Source: Anaerolineae bacterium
GTDB taxonomy: Bacteria > Chloroflexota > Anaerolineae > Aggregatilineales > UBA2796
Direction: 5' to 3'
DNA length: 64,000 nucleotides
Assembly (NCBI GenBank): GCA_019637555.1
Contig: JAHBVK010000022.1
Span: forward strand, 1-64,000
The notes under the pieces are model-generated. The model saw nothing but the letters and a program-made list of their open reading frames with translations. It did no database searches and was not told the origin of the DNA. This document shows positions 44,411-54,294 of the stretch, piece after piece. The translations under genes and the position numbers were made by a program. How positions within the stretch are numbered: position 1 is the stretch's first letter; the number at the start of each line of letters is the position of its first letter.

Positions 44411-47098
44411 ATGACGCGATTAGTGATTGTCGAATCCCCTACCAAAGCAAAAACGATACGGGGCTTTCTGCCCAAGGGCTATCAGGTCGAGGCGAGCATG
44501 GGACATGTCCGCGATCTGCCTGAGTCTGCCAGCGAAATCCCTAAAGACTTGAAGGGCAAGGACTGGGCGCGGTTGGGCGTCAATACACAGTCGAACTTCG
44601 AGCCGTTGTACATCGTCCCTTCCAGCAAACGCAAAGTAGTCAACGAACTTAAGGATGCGCTCAAGGATGCCGAGGAACTGATCCTCGCTACCGACGAAGA
44701 CCGCGAAGGCGAGAGCATCGGTTGGCATCTGGTGCAGGTGCTCAAACCCAAAGTACCTGTCCGCCGAATGGTTTTTCACGAGATCACCAGAGAAGCGATA
44801 CAGGATGCACTCAAGCATCAGCGCGGCATCAATGAGGAATTGGTACGAGCGCAGGAAGCCCGCCGCATCTTGGATCGTCTCGTCGGCTACACGGTTTCTC
44901 CGCTGCTGTGGAAGAAGATCGCGCCGGGGCTTTCGGCGGGACGTGTGCAGTCTGTCGCCGTGCGCTTGATCGTCAATCGCGAGGAAGAACGCCGCGCCTT
45001 CGTATCCGGTCAGTATTGGGACTTGAAAGCGATCCTCTCGCCACTTGCTGATCTGAAAGTGCGCTTCGAGGCGACTCTGCAATCCGTCGGCGGCACGCGT
45101 GTGGCGACCAGCAAAGACTTTGATGAAACGACGGGCAAGATCACCAAGGGCAAAAAAGTGCTGCAGCTGGATGAGAAATCCGCTGTCGCGCTGAAAGATC
45201 GCTTGATCAACGCCGCGTGGCGTGTCAGTGAAGTCTCCGAACGTACACAAATTCGCAAACCCGCGCCTCCATTCACTACCAGTACCTTGCAGCAGGAGGC
45301 AAACCGCAAGCTGCGGATGACCTCCCGCCGAACAATGGATGTAGCTCAGAACCTCTATGAGCACGGCTACATCACCTACATGCGTACCGACTCAGTGAAT
45401 CTGTCGTCGGAAGCGATCTCGGCAGCGCGGCGGGCAGTGGAATCGCGCTACGGCAAAGAATATCTCAACCCGACGGCGCGGCGCTATGCCACCACCAGCA
45501 AGAGCGCACAGGAAGCGCACGAAGCGATCCGTCCCGCTGGCACGCAGATGCGTACCGCGGATGAACTACGCTTGTCCGGTCAGGAAGCTGCACTCTATGA
45601 CATGATCTGGAAGCGCACTATCGCCACGCAGATGGCGGACGCGCAGCTTACGCTGGTGACGGCAGCCATCCGCGTCGAGGATGCTGAATTTCAGGCAACG
45701 GGCAAACGGATCGATTTCCCCGGCTACTTCCGCGCTTACGTCGAAGGCTCGGATGATCCTGACGCAGCGCTGGAAGATCAGGAAGTGATCTTACCGCCGC
45801 TGAAAGAAGGCGATCCCCTGAAGTGCCGCCAACTTGATCCGATTGGACACGAGACACAGCCGCCTAACCGCTACACCGAAGCCTCATTGATCCAGACATT
45901 GGAGCGCGAAGGCGTCGGACGTCCCAGCACTTACGCCACCATCATCGGCACGATTCAGGATCGCGGCTATGTCAGCAAAGTCAGCAATCAGCTTGTGCCG
46001 ACGTTCACGGCGATGGCAGTCAATCGTCTGCTGGAAAAGCATTTTCCCGATCTGGTGGATACGCAGTTCACCGCCCGCATGGAGCAATCACTCGACGATA
46101 TTGCCGACGGCGAAGTGGACTCACTGAAGTACCTGCGCGGCTTCTATCAGGGCGATAAAGGGCTAGAAACGCAGGTCGATCAGAAAACCCAAAGCATCGA
46201 TCCGCGCGAGATTTATGCGCTGGAACTCGATGATAAAGACTTACGCGCCCGCGTCCGCATCGGCAGGTTTGGTCCCTACTTGGAAAATCAGGTGAGCGAA
46301 GCGGACGATCCGATCCGCGTCTCGCTGCCGCCCGATCTAGCGCCTGCGGAACTCGTGCCTACTACCGCACGTAAGCTGCTGGAACAGAAAAGCGAAGGAC
46401 CGGAATCGCTCGGTATCGATCCGAAATCGGGCGAACCCGTGTACGTCCTCAGCGGGCGTTATGGTCCTTATGTGCAGCTTGGTAGCGCCGAGAGTAACGG
46501 TGGCAAACCCAAACGTGCCTCGCTGCTGCGCGGGATGAAGCCGGAGCAGTTGACGCTGGATACCGCATTGGCGCTGCTCTCGCTGCCGCGTCCGCTAGGC
46601 TTCCATCCGCAGACGATGACACTGATTGAGGCGGGAGTCGGGCGCTTCGGTCCCTTCATCAAGAACGGTAGCGAGTTCCGATCTCTGACCGCCAGCGACA
46701 ACGTATTGACGGTGACTTTAGATCGGGCGCTTGAGCTGCTCAGTCAGCCGAAGGGCAACCGCGCCGCGCCAGCCGCACCGATCCGCGAAGTTGGCGCACA
46801 TCCGACGGACGGTCAGCCGATCACGCTGATGTCGGGGCGCTTCGGTCCTTACGTGAAGCACGGCGCGATCAACGCCACACTGCCGAAGGGCACGAATCCT
46901 GCCAGACTAACTCTGGAGGACGCGGTTAAGTTGATCGCCGCCAAGCAAGCGCAGCCACCCTCGAAGCGACCAGCACGACGCGCTAAATCAGCAGTGGCAG
47001 CCGCCAAGAAAACGACCACTAGCAAAGCGACCAAGACGACTAAAGCGCGGAAACCAGCCACCAAGTCAGCGCGTAAGGGTAAGAAAAAAGCCAGCTAA
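44411..47098 (+). CDS. topA: DNA topoisomerase I (type IA)
   Basis: This 895-residue enzyme relaxes negative supercoils. The Toprim domain opens [19 protein letters not shown] and contains [15 protein letters not shown]. The active-site tyrosine lies in [13 protein letters not shown] (Tyr323). The C-terminal half carries three GRFGPYxxxG-type repeats (for example [22 protein letters not shown] and [11 protein letters not shown]) in place of tetra-cysteine zinc fingers. A Lys/Ala/Thr-rich tail covers the last 45 residues and probably binds DNA. The ATG at 44411 has AGGA seven bases upstream; an earlier ATG at 44378 adds an unlikely leader. Confidence 0.97.
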   Translation: MTRLVIVESPTKAKTIRGFLPKGYQVEASMGHVRDLPESASEIPKDLKGKDWARLGVNTQSNFEPLYIVPSSKRKVVNELKDALKDAEELILATDEDREGESIGWHLVQVLKPKVPVRRMVFHEITREAIQDALKHQRGINEELVRAQEARRILDRLVGYTVSPLLWKKIAPGLSAGRVQSVAVRLIVNREEERRAFVSGQYWDLKAILSPLADLKVRFEATLQSVGGTRVATSKDFDETTGKITKGKKVLQLDEKSAVALKDRLINAAWRVSEVSERTQIRKPAPPFTTSTLQQEANRKLRMTSRRTMDVAQNLYEHGYITYMRTDSVNLSSEAISAARRAVESRYGKEYLNPTARRYATTSKSAQEAHEAIRPAGTQMRTADELRLSGQEAALYDMIWKRTIATQMADAQLTLVTAAIRVEDAEFQATGKRIDFPGYFRAYVEGSDDPDAALEDQEVILPPLKEGDPLKCRQLDPIGHETQPPNRYTEASLIQTLEREGVGRPSTYATIIGTIQDRGYVSKVSNQLVPTFTAMAVNRLLEKHFPDLVDTQFTARMEQSLDDIADGEVDSLKYLRGFYQGDKGLETQVDQKTQSIDPREIYALELDDKDLRARVRIGRFGPYLENQVSEADDPIRVSLPPDLAPAELVPTTARKLLEQKSEGPESLGIDPKSGEPVYVLSGRYGPYVQLGSAESNGGKPKRASLLRGMKPEQLTLDTALALLSLPRPLGFHPQTMTLIEAGVGRFGPFIKNGSEFRSLTASDNVLTVTLDRALELLSQPKGNRAAPAAPIREVGAHPTDGQPITLMSGRFGPYVKHGAINATLPKGTNPARLTLEDAVKLIAAKQAQPPSKRPARRAKSAVAAAKKTTTSKATKTTKARKPATKSARKGKKKAS

Positions 47099-47113
47099 CG
47101 GCGCGCATAAAAG

Positions 47114-47136
47114 GAGCCACTCTGAACAAGTGGCTC
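47114..47136 (+). terminator. Hairpin after topA
   Basis: GAGCCACT (47114-47121) pairs with AGTGGCTC (47129-47136), 15 bases after the topA stop. The U-run is weak. Repeat copy B follows downstream. Confidence 0.5.
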
Positions 47137-47183
47137 TCGTATTAGCAAATTCGAGGGATCTTTAGCAATGAGGAGAGTTGAGT

Positions 47184-47227
47184 CCCGCAGGGACTTCGTT
47201 CGTTCAGCCCGGCAATGAATTGCCGGG
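47184..47227. repeat. 44-bp double-hairpin repeat, copy B
   Basis: Forty of 44 bases match copy A at 33393. The first stem is AGTCCC-GCA-GGGACT (47181-47195) and the second CCCGGCAAT/ATTGCCGGG (47208-47227). It lies between topA and a convergent small gene, the same setting as copy A. Confidence 0.75.
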
Positions 47228-47235
47228 AATCTGGT

Positions 47236-47634
47236 TTAGTTGACCAACGTTTTCAGCACTTCCATCAGCTTATCGATCTGAGCGCTGCGTCGCGGGCGCG
47301 GATCAAAAACCACTACGCGGGCGCTCTGTCCATCGACGTTCACCGTCCAGATTGCTGTACCGGGATCATCCTTGCAGTAGTTGATCAACAGTCTTGGTTC
47401 AAGATTAAAGAAACCGGACGATGTGATCGCCTCTTTCAGCGATTGTACTTGCCCTGCCTCTAAGTGCCCTACGGTTTGCCAGTTCACCGCCCGATCCAGA
47501 TCGAGACGTTCTGTTTCAGAAGGCAGCGCATTATCTTCCGCTGGTCGCTGCACCGTTCCATCAGCCAGAACACGCTGTCCCACTGGCATCTGACCACGCT
47601 CATTGATCACGTACTGGAGCAAAACCTCCGCCAT
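47236..47634 (-). CDS. Hypothetical protein, 132 residues
   Basis: The product is soluble and starts MAEVLLQYVINERGQMPVG. The ATG at 47634 has AGGGG eight bases upstream; another ATG at 47667 would add 11 residues. No known domain was recognised. The C-terminal half has IWTVNVDGQSARVVVFDPRPR, a beta-rich stretch. It lies 77 bases downstream of the HtrA gene stop on the same strand, so it may be co-transcribed with that protease, although nothing else links them. Confidence 0.55.
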   Translation of the reverse strand: MAEVLLQYVINERGQMPVGQRVLADGTVQRPAEDNALPSETERLDLDRAVNWQTVGHLEAGQVQSLKEAITSSGFFNLEPRLLINYCKDDPGTAIWTVNVDGQSARVVVFDPRPRRSAQIDKLMEVLKTLVN

Positions 47635-47744
47635 ATCAATTCCCCTAACTTGCGAGTAGAAATACAAATCGAGCCACCTAGGTTACTGCGGCTCGATTTG
47701 ATTTGCGAATATGAAATTGTTGACTTTGCCTAATCGCTCAGCGA

Positions 47745-48911
47745 TTAGTTTCTGGGACGGATGCCAAGCTGCACATCGACACTAACAGTTTCGCCATCGC
47801 GGTAGATTTGCAGGGTGACAGTTTGTCCCGGATCCGTCTTGACGAATAGATATGCCAGCAAGTCATCGAAACTGCGTACTGTCACATCATCAATGCCAGT
47901 GATGATGTCACCACCGAGCACTACGGGGATTTCATCGATGGTCACATCCTTCGTGCCGGAGCGTAGACCAGCTTTATCGGCTGGAGTTCCCGGATCAACC
48001 TGCTGGATCAGCACACCCTTGAACTTGGGATCGAGTCCCAGTTCCTGATTGATCTCAACGGTCAGGCTGCGCCCCTGAATACCCATATAGGAGTGCTCCA
48101 TCTTGCCCGTTTCGATAATCTGATCTGCCACCTTGTGGATGATATTAGAGGGCACCGCATAACCCACACCAGACGACTGGCGCACGCGCGACCAGATTGC
48201 CGTTGTGATGCCGACCACTTCACCATTCACGTTCAGTAGAGGACCGCCAGAGTTACCGGGGTTGATCGCCGCATCGGTCTGGATTACCAGCGGGATGGTG
48301 AAGCGCGAATCACCCAGTTGGCGTCCGACCAGCGAACGTCCCAAGGCGCTGATGATGCCCTGCGTCATCGAGCCGGGATTATTGAATGGGTTGCCGATAG
48401 CAATGGCGCGTTGACCAACTTCTATGGCATCAGAATTCGCCAGTGTCAGCGCCTGTGGCCAATCGACGAGGCTAGTATCAACCTTCAACACCGCCAGATC
48501 GCTGTCTTCGTCCGCGCCCACGACTTCAGCAGAGACAACGGAACCATCAGCGAACTGAACATTGATCACGGTGGCGTTCGCCACGACATGCGCATTGGTA
48601 ATGATATGCCCTGTATCGTCGTAAACGAAGCCAGAACCAGCCGCACGCACTAATGGTGCACCTTCATCGTTAGGATCGACGGGCAGTAGATCGAGGTTCT
48701 CGGCATCCGCCGGAATGCGAACATCAATCGACACAACGGACGGATTTACTTGCTTGTATAAGGCTTGCAGAATCTGCGACTGTTGATCGACAAAATCTTG
48801 CCCCTGTACACGGAGGAGGGAACTGCTGGTTGTCACCGTACCGAGGATAACCCCAAAACTTAAGGTGACCACGAGCAGCATTAACAACCCCAAACGGCTT
48901 AAGCGTAGCAT
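47745..48911 (-). CDS. HtrA/DegP-type serine protease
   Basis: This 388-residue protease is membrane-anchored by one N-terminal hydrophobic segment (about 7-26) with the catalytic part outside. The trypsin-like domain has His108 (ITNAHVV), Asp138 (EDSDLAVLKVD) and Ser221 (NPGNSGGPLLN). A C-terminal PDZ domain (about 295-380) includes GVLIQQVDPGTPADKAGL and GDIITGIDD. HtrA proteins degrade or refold damaged envelope proteins. There is one PDZ domain, as in DegS-type proteins. The flanking genes offer no partner. The annotation is secure as a family, not as a specific orthologue. Confidence 0.94.
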   Translation of the reverse strand: MLRLSRLGLLMLLVVTLSFGVILGTVTTSSSLLRVQGQDFVDQQSQILQALYKQVNPSVVSIDVRIPADAENLDLLPVDPNDEGAPLVRAAGSGFVYDDTGHIITNAHVVANATVINVQFADGSVVSAEVVGADEDSDLAVLKVDTSLVDWPQALTLANSDAIEVGQRAIAIGNPFNNPGSMTQGIISALGRSLVGRQLGDSRFTIPLVIQTDAAINPGNSGGPLLNVNGEVVGITTAIWSRVRQSSGVGYAVPSNIIHKVADQIIETGKMEHSYMGIQGRSLTVEINQELGLDPKFKGVLIQQVDPGTPADKAGLRSGTKDVTIDEIPVVLGGDIITGIDDVTVRSFDDLLAYLFVKTDPGQTVTLQIYRDGETVSVDVQLGIRPRN

Positions 48912-49033
48912 AGCGCTAGTCCTTTGCTTTGCATTTGCTGTGTGCTAAATCTCATGCGGATAGTCAACAGCTTACGACTGTCGCCTATATTAATCAAGAG
49001 GAATCACTTAGGATTTGATGTGACTTTTAATCT

Positions 49034-49888
49034 TCATTTCTTAGATGTACTTAAGATCAAATTGTCGATTAAGCGCGTCTTGCCGATCCGTACCGCCAGC
49101 GACAACAGCAGTGCCTGATCTGTAGGGACGTTTAATTCCACCAATGTTGCGGCATTAGCGACGCTGACGTAATCGACTTGCGCCTGTGGCTCTCGATTCA
49201 ATACCGCTAGCATCGTCCGGCGCAGCAGTTCAGGATCGCGCACGCCCATCGTATACTGCTGCTGTGCAGCCTCCAACGCGCGAAAAAGTACCGGTGCAGC
49301 GGCGCGTTGATCAGGGGTTAGGTAACTGTTACGCGAGCTGAGCGCCAAACCATCTTCCGCCCGGATAGTGGGCACGACTACTATCTCCACTGCTAACGCC
49401 AGATCGCTGACCATGCGCTTGATGACCGCGACTTGCTGCGCGTCTTTCTGCCCGAAGTAAGCGCGCTCCGGTGCGATGATATTGAACAGTTTGGTCACCA
49501 CCGTCGCCACGCCACGAAAATGCCCCGGACGGCGCTCCCCTTCTAGTCCCTGCGAAACACCTGTCACTTCCACATAAGTTTGAAACCCCTCAGGATATAT
49601 CTCACTGACGGCGGGCATGAAAACCACATCAACATTGGCACGTTGCAACAGTGCTAGATCGTGTTCTTGATCACGAGGGTAGCTGTTGAAGTCTTCGTTG
49701 GCATTGAACTGCGTTGGATTGACGAAAATAGACACTGCTACGCGATCATTCTCGGTACGGGCGCGTTGCACTAAGGCAAGATGCCCTTCATGCAGATACC
49801 CCATCGTCGGCACTAGCCCTAACGTCGTCTCATGACCGAACGCATGATGTATCGCGCGAAACTCAGAGATCGTAGTAACGACCTGCAT
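49034..49888 (-). CDS. panC: Pantothenate synthetase (pantoate-beta-alanine ligase)
   Basis: The 284-residue enzyme joins pantoate and beta-alanine with ATP to make pantothenate, the precursor of CoA. The nucleotidyl-transfer motif PTMGYLHEGHL (27-37) opens the protein. VSIFVNPTQFNANEDFNSYPR, GVATVVTKLFNI and PERAYFGQKDAQQ follow, then LALSSRNSYL. All are standard for PanC. Length is typical. The usual neighbours panB and panD are not present in this window. Confidence 0.97.
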   Translation of the reverse strand: MQVVTTISEFRAIHHAFGHETTLGLVPTMGYLHEGHLALVQRARTENDRVAVSIFVNPTQFNANEDFNSYPRDQEHDLALLQRANVDVVFMPAVSEIYPEGFQTYVEVTGVSQGLEGERRPGHFRGVATVVTKLFNIIAPERAYFGQKDAQQVAVIKRMVSDLALAVEIVVVPTIRAEDGLALSSRNSYLTPDQRAAAPVLFRALEAAQQQYTMGVRDPELLRRTMLAVLNREPQAQVDYVSVANAATLVELNVPTDQALLLSLAVRIGKTRLIDNLILSTSKK

Positions 49889-50030
49889 TTACCCTCCGAA
49901 TGAGCGAAAGTTTAACGTGGGTGAAAATTGGATCAAAAGTCACAGAAATTCTCGAATCGTTCGACTATAGTTCTAGCATATCCCGAAACGGGAATCTGTT
50001 AGATCGCTATTTGAGCTGGAGAACCTAGCA

Positions 50031-50378
50031 ATGACCCACATTATTACCAGTCTGTGTCTCCGTGACGGTGCCTGCGTGGAAGTTTGTCCGGTGGAATGCA
50101 TCGTACCCGGCATCCCCGAAGCCGAATGGCCCTGGTACTTCATTGATCCCGACACCTGCATCGACTGCGGCGCTTGCATCCCCGAATGCCCCTATGAAGC
50201 GATTTTCCCTGAGGACGAAGTGCCGCAGGCATACGAACTGGCAGACGATCAGGAACGCTATCCCTTTGGTAGTGCGCGCTACAAGAATCCCGGTGAGATC
50301 GTTGACCTGACGACCGACATTCAGCCCAACTACGACTTCTTCCAGAAGGGTCCCGGCTACAAGGCGCTCAACAAATAA
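50031..50378 (+). CDS. Ferredoxin with two iron-sulfur sites
   Basis: The 115-residue protein has eight cysteines: Cys9, Cys15, Cys19 and Cys23 (CLRDGACVEVCPVECI), and Cys43, Cys46, Cys49 and Cys53 (CIDCGACIPECP). This is the layout of short-chain bacterial ferredoxins of the FdxA kind, with a C-terminal extension rich in acidic and aromatic residues (about 55-115). It carries electrons in the cytoplasm. It could serve the P450 at 21189, but there is no linkage. A strong terminator follows. Confidence 0.92.
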   Translation: MTHIITSLCLRDGACVEVCPVECIVPGIPEAEWPWYFIDPDTCIDCGACIPECPYEAIFPEDEVPQAYELADDQERYPFGSARYKNPGEIVDLTTDIQPNYDFFQKGPGYKALNK

Positions 50379-50420
50379 CTGAAACGCCAGCACGCTGACG
50401 TATCACTAAACGTAGATGAG

Positions 50421-50449
50421 GGCAGAAGGAGTAAACCTTCTGCCTTTTT
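50421..50449 (+). terminator. Ferredoxin terminator
   Basis: A perfect 9-bp stem (GGCAGAAGG with CCTTCTGCC), a 6-base loop and TTTTT form a textbook intrinsic terminator 43 bases after the ferredoxin stop. The T-run ends beside TATAAT (50458-50463), the -10 of the next gene. Confidence 0.92.
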
Positions 50450-50488
50450 ATTTTCGATATAATCTTAGTAGCAGATGATGTTGGCTAA

Positions 50489-51151
50489 ATGACTATGCTC
50501 GAACGACATTCCACAACTGAGAATCCTATAGAGACAGCCTTCCTGTTCACGCAGGACGACTTAAAGCAAAACCGTCAGGGACGCTTATCTCCCGCACAGA
50601 TCGCCCAGTTGCGACGCAAAGCGGCACGCCTATCCTTGCCCATTCTGGCGATCATCGCGGCGCTCGGTGTGCTAACTATTCTAAGCGTACCTGCGGCGGG
50701 CGATGAGTTTCTGATGCTGTTGTTGTGCTTGGGGGTTCCGGCACTGGTCACGCTAACGCTAACGATAGGCATGACAGAAGCTGCTGTTGGTCCCTCGTTG
50801 GTCACCAAGATCAGTGGAGAGGCACACTTTGCCTATGGCATCTTCGGCTATGATCCGCCGCTTGGTGAGCAGCAAATACGACGCTTGAAACGGCAGTATT
50901 CTGCTTACTTCGGCTACTATGGCTCTTATCGTATGGTAGTAGGCGAGATGGAATTTCAACTCAGCCGCGATGAGTTTCAGGCGCTTGGGGTTGGTTTCTA
51001 CAATATCTATTTCGTACCGACGATTCGCAAAATAGTCAGCGTGGAAAAACTTGATCTCGATCCTTCGCTGCCTAAAGCCGCGCCGATTAGACCAGCGGAG
51101 TTGGTCGATCCGGCGATGGATGCCATCGGGGATGAAGAACTGCGGGCGTAG
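50489..51151 (+). CDS. Hypothetical protein with two membrane spans
   Basis: The 220-residue product has a soluble N-terminal 45 residues, two hydrophobic spans near 48-68 and 75-97, then a soluble C-terminal domain (about 105-220) rich in Tyr and Phe. TATAAT at 50458 gives a close -10 upstream. No known family was recognised. It is convergent with the ComEA-like gene. Confidence 0.6.
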   Translation: MTMLERHSTTENPIETAFLFTQDDLKQNRQGRLSPAQIAQLRRKAARLSLPILAIIAALGVLTILSVPAAGDEFLMLLLCLGVPALVTLTLTIGMTEAAVGPSLVTKISGEAHFAYGIFGYDPPLGEQQIRRLKRQYSAYFGYYGSYRMVVGEMEFQLSRDEFQALGVGFYNIYFVPTIRKIVSVEKLDLDPSLPKAAPIRPAELVDPAMDAIGDEELRA

Positions 51152-51163
51152 CGTAGTTCTGGT

Positions 51164-51712
51164 TTAACCGAAAACGATCCGCCCCTGCCAACTTTCTAAG
51201 GTCTTGGGACCAACACCCGATACTTTATCTAAATCGTCCATTGAGCGGAATGGTCCATTCTGTGCGCGATAGTCAATGATCGCCTGCGCCAGACTTGCGC
51301 TGCAATTGGGCAGTGTTTGCAGTTCCGCTGCCGACGCCGTGTTGACGTTGACTGGTTGGCTGGTCAGAGTCAATGGCGTGGGGTCAGTCGCGCCTACTTC
51401 CAGCACGTGTACCTGTTCACCATCTTGCAGCACACGGGCGATATTCACGCTCAACCGGTCCGCGTTTGCCGTGAATCCACCTGCGGCATTGACCGCATCC
51501 TGAACGCGACTGCCTAACGCTAGATCATACATGTTCGGGGCAACTACCGCGCCAGTCACATACACCTTGATCGGTGCGGGTGTACCAGTCGGCAGCGGAG
51601 GATTAATGGTGATTACAACAGGAGTCGGGCGGTAAGTCACCAGCGCGATCACCCCAACGAGGATCGCCACCGCCACTGCCGCTAGAATCGGGTACTTAAA
51701 TCGCTCCAACAT
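51164..51712 (-). CDS. ComEA-type helix-hairpin-helix DNA-binding protein
   Basis: This 182-residue protein has an N-terminal membrane anchor (about 7-26), an SLBB-like beta domain (about 45-105, KVYVTGAVVAPNMYDLALGS) and a C-terminal helix-hairpin-helix pair (about 118-182, VNVNTASAAELQTLPNCSAS and LDKVSGVGPKTLE). ComEA proteins capture DNA at the cell surface for natural transformation. The anchor and domains match. It follows a large TPR membrane protein on the same strand by 6 bases, so the two are one unit. No comEC or pilus genes lie nearby. Confidence 0.85.
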   Translation of the reverse strand: MLERFKYPILAAVAVAILVGVIALVTYRPTPVVITINPPLPTGTPAPIKVYVTGAVVAPNMYDLALGSRVQDAVNAAGGFTANADRLSVNIARVLQDGEQVHVLEVGATDPTPLTLTSQPVNVNTASAAELQTLPNCSASLAQAIIDYRAQNGPFRSMDDLDKVSGVGPKTLESWQGRIVFG

Positions 51713-51718
51713 ATGACA

Positions 51719-54049
51719 CTACCCCACGCCGGGACATTGAGTCAGTGGTTCAACGGTAGTCGAAAGAACATAGCCCTGCACGGTTCCCTCGCCGCGTTTG
51801 AAAGTGACGAAATACCACACCCGACCATCACTTCCTACGGTGATTCGCAGCACATCTAGGCGATCCTGAAAACGTACCGTCGTGATCGGGGAACCGTTGG
51901 AAGCTGGTGTTTCCCGCACATAAGTCGAATTGAACGTCACTACAATCACGCATAAGATTTCCGGCGTCGGCGTGATCGATGGCGTCAACGTATAGGTTGG
52001 CGTCGGCGTGATCGTCGGCGTATCGGTGAACGTCGGCGTCAGCGACGGAGTTAGCGTGAACGTTGGCGTAAAGGTATCCGTTGGCGTATGTGACGGTGTA
52101 AAGGTAAAGGTTGGCGTGAAGGTATCCGTCGGTGTTGCCGTATCCGTTGGCGTTGGCGTGATCGACGGCGTGAACGTTGGCACTGGCGTATCCGTCGCGG
52201 TGTTGGTTGCCGTCGCGGTAGGCGGATTGAGCAGCAGATTCAGCGGCGGACCCCAGGTGCCCCGCGTCAGGAAGGCAATGCCAAGCACAATGATGCCGAG
52301 AACACCGAGCAGCGTCCCTGTCCGCATGGTACGTCCGCGTTGAATATTGCGGATTTCTTCTTCCAGTTGCAGCAGTTCACTTCGCCGTCCCAATAAACGG
52401 AATGGTTCATCTTTCGCCAGCGCCAACCAGCGCTCGGCAGTGGGAACATCGCGGGCGTCGATTGCTGCTTCGATCCGTTCCATATGCCGCGACATCAGAT
52501 CCGCCACGATCATGCGGTAGCGCGGGTCTTGCGCGAAGTTGCGTAAACCAGCAAGCATTGTGCGTGCCTGCGCCAACTCGTTATCGAAGTTCTGGGCGAT
52601 CAGCGCTGATGCCCGCTCGATGATCTGGCGTGCTTCTGAAGTCTGCGCTTCCACCTGCCGCGCATTCTGCAGAACGGCACTGGTCTCGGTATCACCCGGA
52701 TCAATGGCGGCAGCCCCTTCCAGCAGTTTGACCGCTTCGGCGATCAGGCGCGCCTTCTCGTCCAGCACCGTCACGCCATCAACGCGTGCAAAGACACCTT
52801 TGCCTTGTTCCAGTAGTTGTCCCTTGATCGCGTGTAGCCGTTTTTCGCCTTCTTGTACCATGCTCTGCAACTTGGCGCTTCCCGGCAGTGTTTGCCGCAG
52901 CATTGCCAGCGTATTCAGCACATTTTGCAGATTGGTCACACGCTCCGTCAGCGAACCGGACATCATGTTCATCTGCACGGAGGCTTTATCGAACTGCTCT
53001 TGCACACGCTTAACTAGATCGATGCGCTCCTGCGACACGGGATCGCTCGGCACGACGCGCAGCGCTCCTTCATACTTGCGGATCGCGTTCGTCCAATCGT
53101 CGCCTGCCAACAGGCGATCTCCATCCGCCAGCAGTTCACGCGCTAATGCTAAATCTTGAATCTCTAGCAGCGCTTGCTCAGCATCTTTCCAACTACTAAT
53201 CCCGGCGCGTTCGGCAATATCACGTGCTTCGCGGTAGAGACGTTCTGCTTCCTCATAATTACCAGCGCGTACCAGCGAATTAGCGCGGTTGTAGGCGACG
53301 CGAGCATCGAAGGGAATGCGATGATCAGGCACCACGCCACGCACAAGATTATCTTCTGACTTCTGGCGGTAATCGAGCGCAGCGGCATTATCCGGTTGTT
53401 GCGCTAGAACACGGTTAGCAATATCAAGTGTGCGCTGATAGTCGCCCGCGTAATATGCTTGCGCCAGCTCGGTCAACAGTGCCTCTACTGATCCGGGCGT
53501 TGCTGAAGATGTACTGGTTGGTGTAGCCAGCGGAGCAGTGGGCGGCACAATGATTTCTGTAGTGCTCTCGGCTTGATCGGGGGTACTGGGCGTCGTCACT
53601 AGTGATCCCGAAGGGACTTGCGGCAAATCAAGGCTCAGGTTGTAACGCTTCAGCAGATCACGCACTCTGGCGGCATGCTGTTCGCTGCGTCCTGCTGCCT
53701 GCCGCAATAATGCTAACGCTTCCGTATTGGTGGGGTCTTGCTCGATTGCTTCGGCAAGGATATCTATCGCCTCATCAAAATCGTCGTCCCCTGCTGCCAT
53801 CTCCATGCGGATGCGGGCACGACGCAAGATACTGCGCTGCGGATTGGCATCACTGACAGGTTTGGCGCTGCGCTTAGCGATCTCGGCAAAGAGGGTACGC
53901 GCTTCATCTTCATAGGCAGTATTTTTCGTTGCTGCCAGCAGATTGCGCGCATCGGCTTCTAACGGGGTGATCTCGGCGGCACGGGCATCAGCAGGTAGGT
54001 TTTGCAGACGACGGCGCAGATCGGCGATTTGCTGTTGCAGAGTAGCCAT
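51719..54049 (-). CDS. TPR protein with membrane span, Thr/Pro repeats and SH3-like domain
   Basis: The 776-residue protein has a long helical TPR-like N-terminal part (about 1-560) with repeats such as [20 protein letters not shown] and [18 protein letters not shown]. One membrane span follows (about 577-597, [20 protein letters not shown]). Next is a Thr/Pro/Ser repeat region (about 605-690) with units like [16 protein letters not shown]. The C-terminal SH3b-like domain (about 695-776) contains [18 protein letters not shown]. So the TPRs are inside and the SH3b outside. It is coupled to the ComEA-like gene. Confidence 0.78.
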   Translation of the reverse strand: MATLQQQIADLRRRLQNLPADARAAEITPLEADARNLLAATKNTAYEDEARTLFAEIAKRSAKPVSDANPQRSILRRARIRMEMAAGDDDFDEAIDILAEAIEQDPTNTEALALLRQAAGRSEQHAARVRDLLKRYNLSLDLPQVPSGSLVTTPSTPDQAESTTEIIVPPTAPLATPTSTSSATPGSVEALLTELAQAYYAGDYQRTLDIANRVLAQQPDNAAALDYRQKSEDNLVRGVVPDHRIPFDARVAYNRANSLVRAGNYEEAERLYREARDIAERAGISSWKDAEQALLEIQDLALARELLADGDRLLAGDDWTNAIRKYEGALRVVPSDPVSQERIDLVKRVQEQFDKASVQMNMMSGSLTERVTNLQNVLNTLAMLRQTLPGSAKLQSMVQEGEKRLHAIKGQLLEQGKGVFARVDGVTVLDEKARLIAEAVKLLEGAAAIDPGDTETSAVLQNARQVEAQTSEARQIIERASALIAQNFDNELAQARTMLAGLRNFAQDPRYRMIVADLMSRHMERIEAAIDARDVPTAERWLALAKDEPFRLLGRRSELLQLEEEIRNIQRGRTMRTGTLLGVLGIIVLGIAFLTRGTWGPPLNLLLNPPTATATNTATDTPVPTFTPSITPTPTDTATPTDTFTPTFTFTPSHTPTDTFTPTFTLTPSLTPTFTDTPTITPTPTYTLTPSITPTPEILCVIVVTFNSTYVRETPASNGSPITTVRFQDRLDVLRITVGSDGRVWYFVTFKRGEGTVQGYVLSTTVEPLTQCPGVG

Positions 54050-54182
54050 CAGCTAGTCCTTGCGCTGTGAAGGTTCAGAGATCATTCATGAACCGAAGCA
54101 AAAAGTTATCCAGTCGCATTCAAGCATGAATGTTGTGAATAACAGTGTTGTAGTGAAATACGCTCGAATACTGATTTTGCCA

Positions 54183-54188
54183 TATAAT
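54183..54188 (+). promoter_or_regulatory. -10-like element before the V4R gene
   Basis: TATAAT at 54183-54188 lies 107 bases before the ATG. No good -35 is seen. A 14-bp palindrome lies downstream at 54253. Confidence 0.4.
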
Positions 54189-54252
54189 GAACAGGCACGG
54201 CACGTCATTGTACCCATAATTAGCCTTTATGCCAGTTTGCCAGCCTTGTTCC

Positions 54253-54266
54253 TGAGAGCGCTCTCA
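54253..54266. promoter_or_regulatory. 14-bp perfect palindrome before the V4R gene
   Basis: TGAGAGCGCTCTCA is its own reverse complement and lies 28 bases before the ATG at 54295. Its place downstream of a -10-like TATAAT fits an operator for a dimeric regulator. A GGGAGCGCTCTC relative occurs at 17935, before enolase. Confidence 0.45.
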
Positions 54267-54294
54267 TCTGAATTACTGAAGGAGGCGCTAGTTA

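Noticed and set aside
44420-45364. 314-residue open frame antisense to topA
   Set aside because: Lies opposite the conserved Toprim and cleavage domains; no independent evidence.
51960-52220. Possible CRISPR-like array
   Set aside because: The repeats are short, in frame and encode a Thr/Pro stalk; no unique spacers of equal length.
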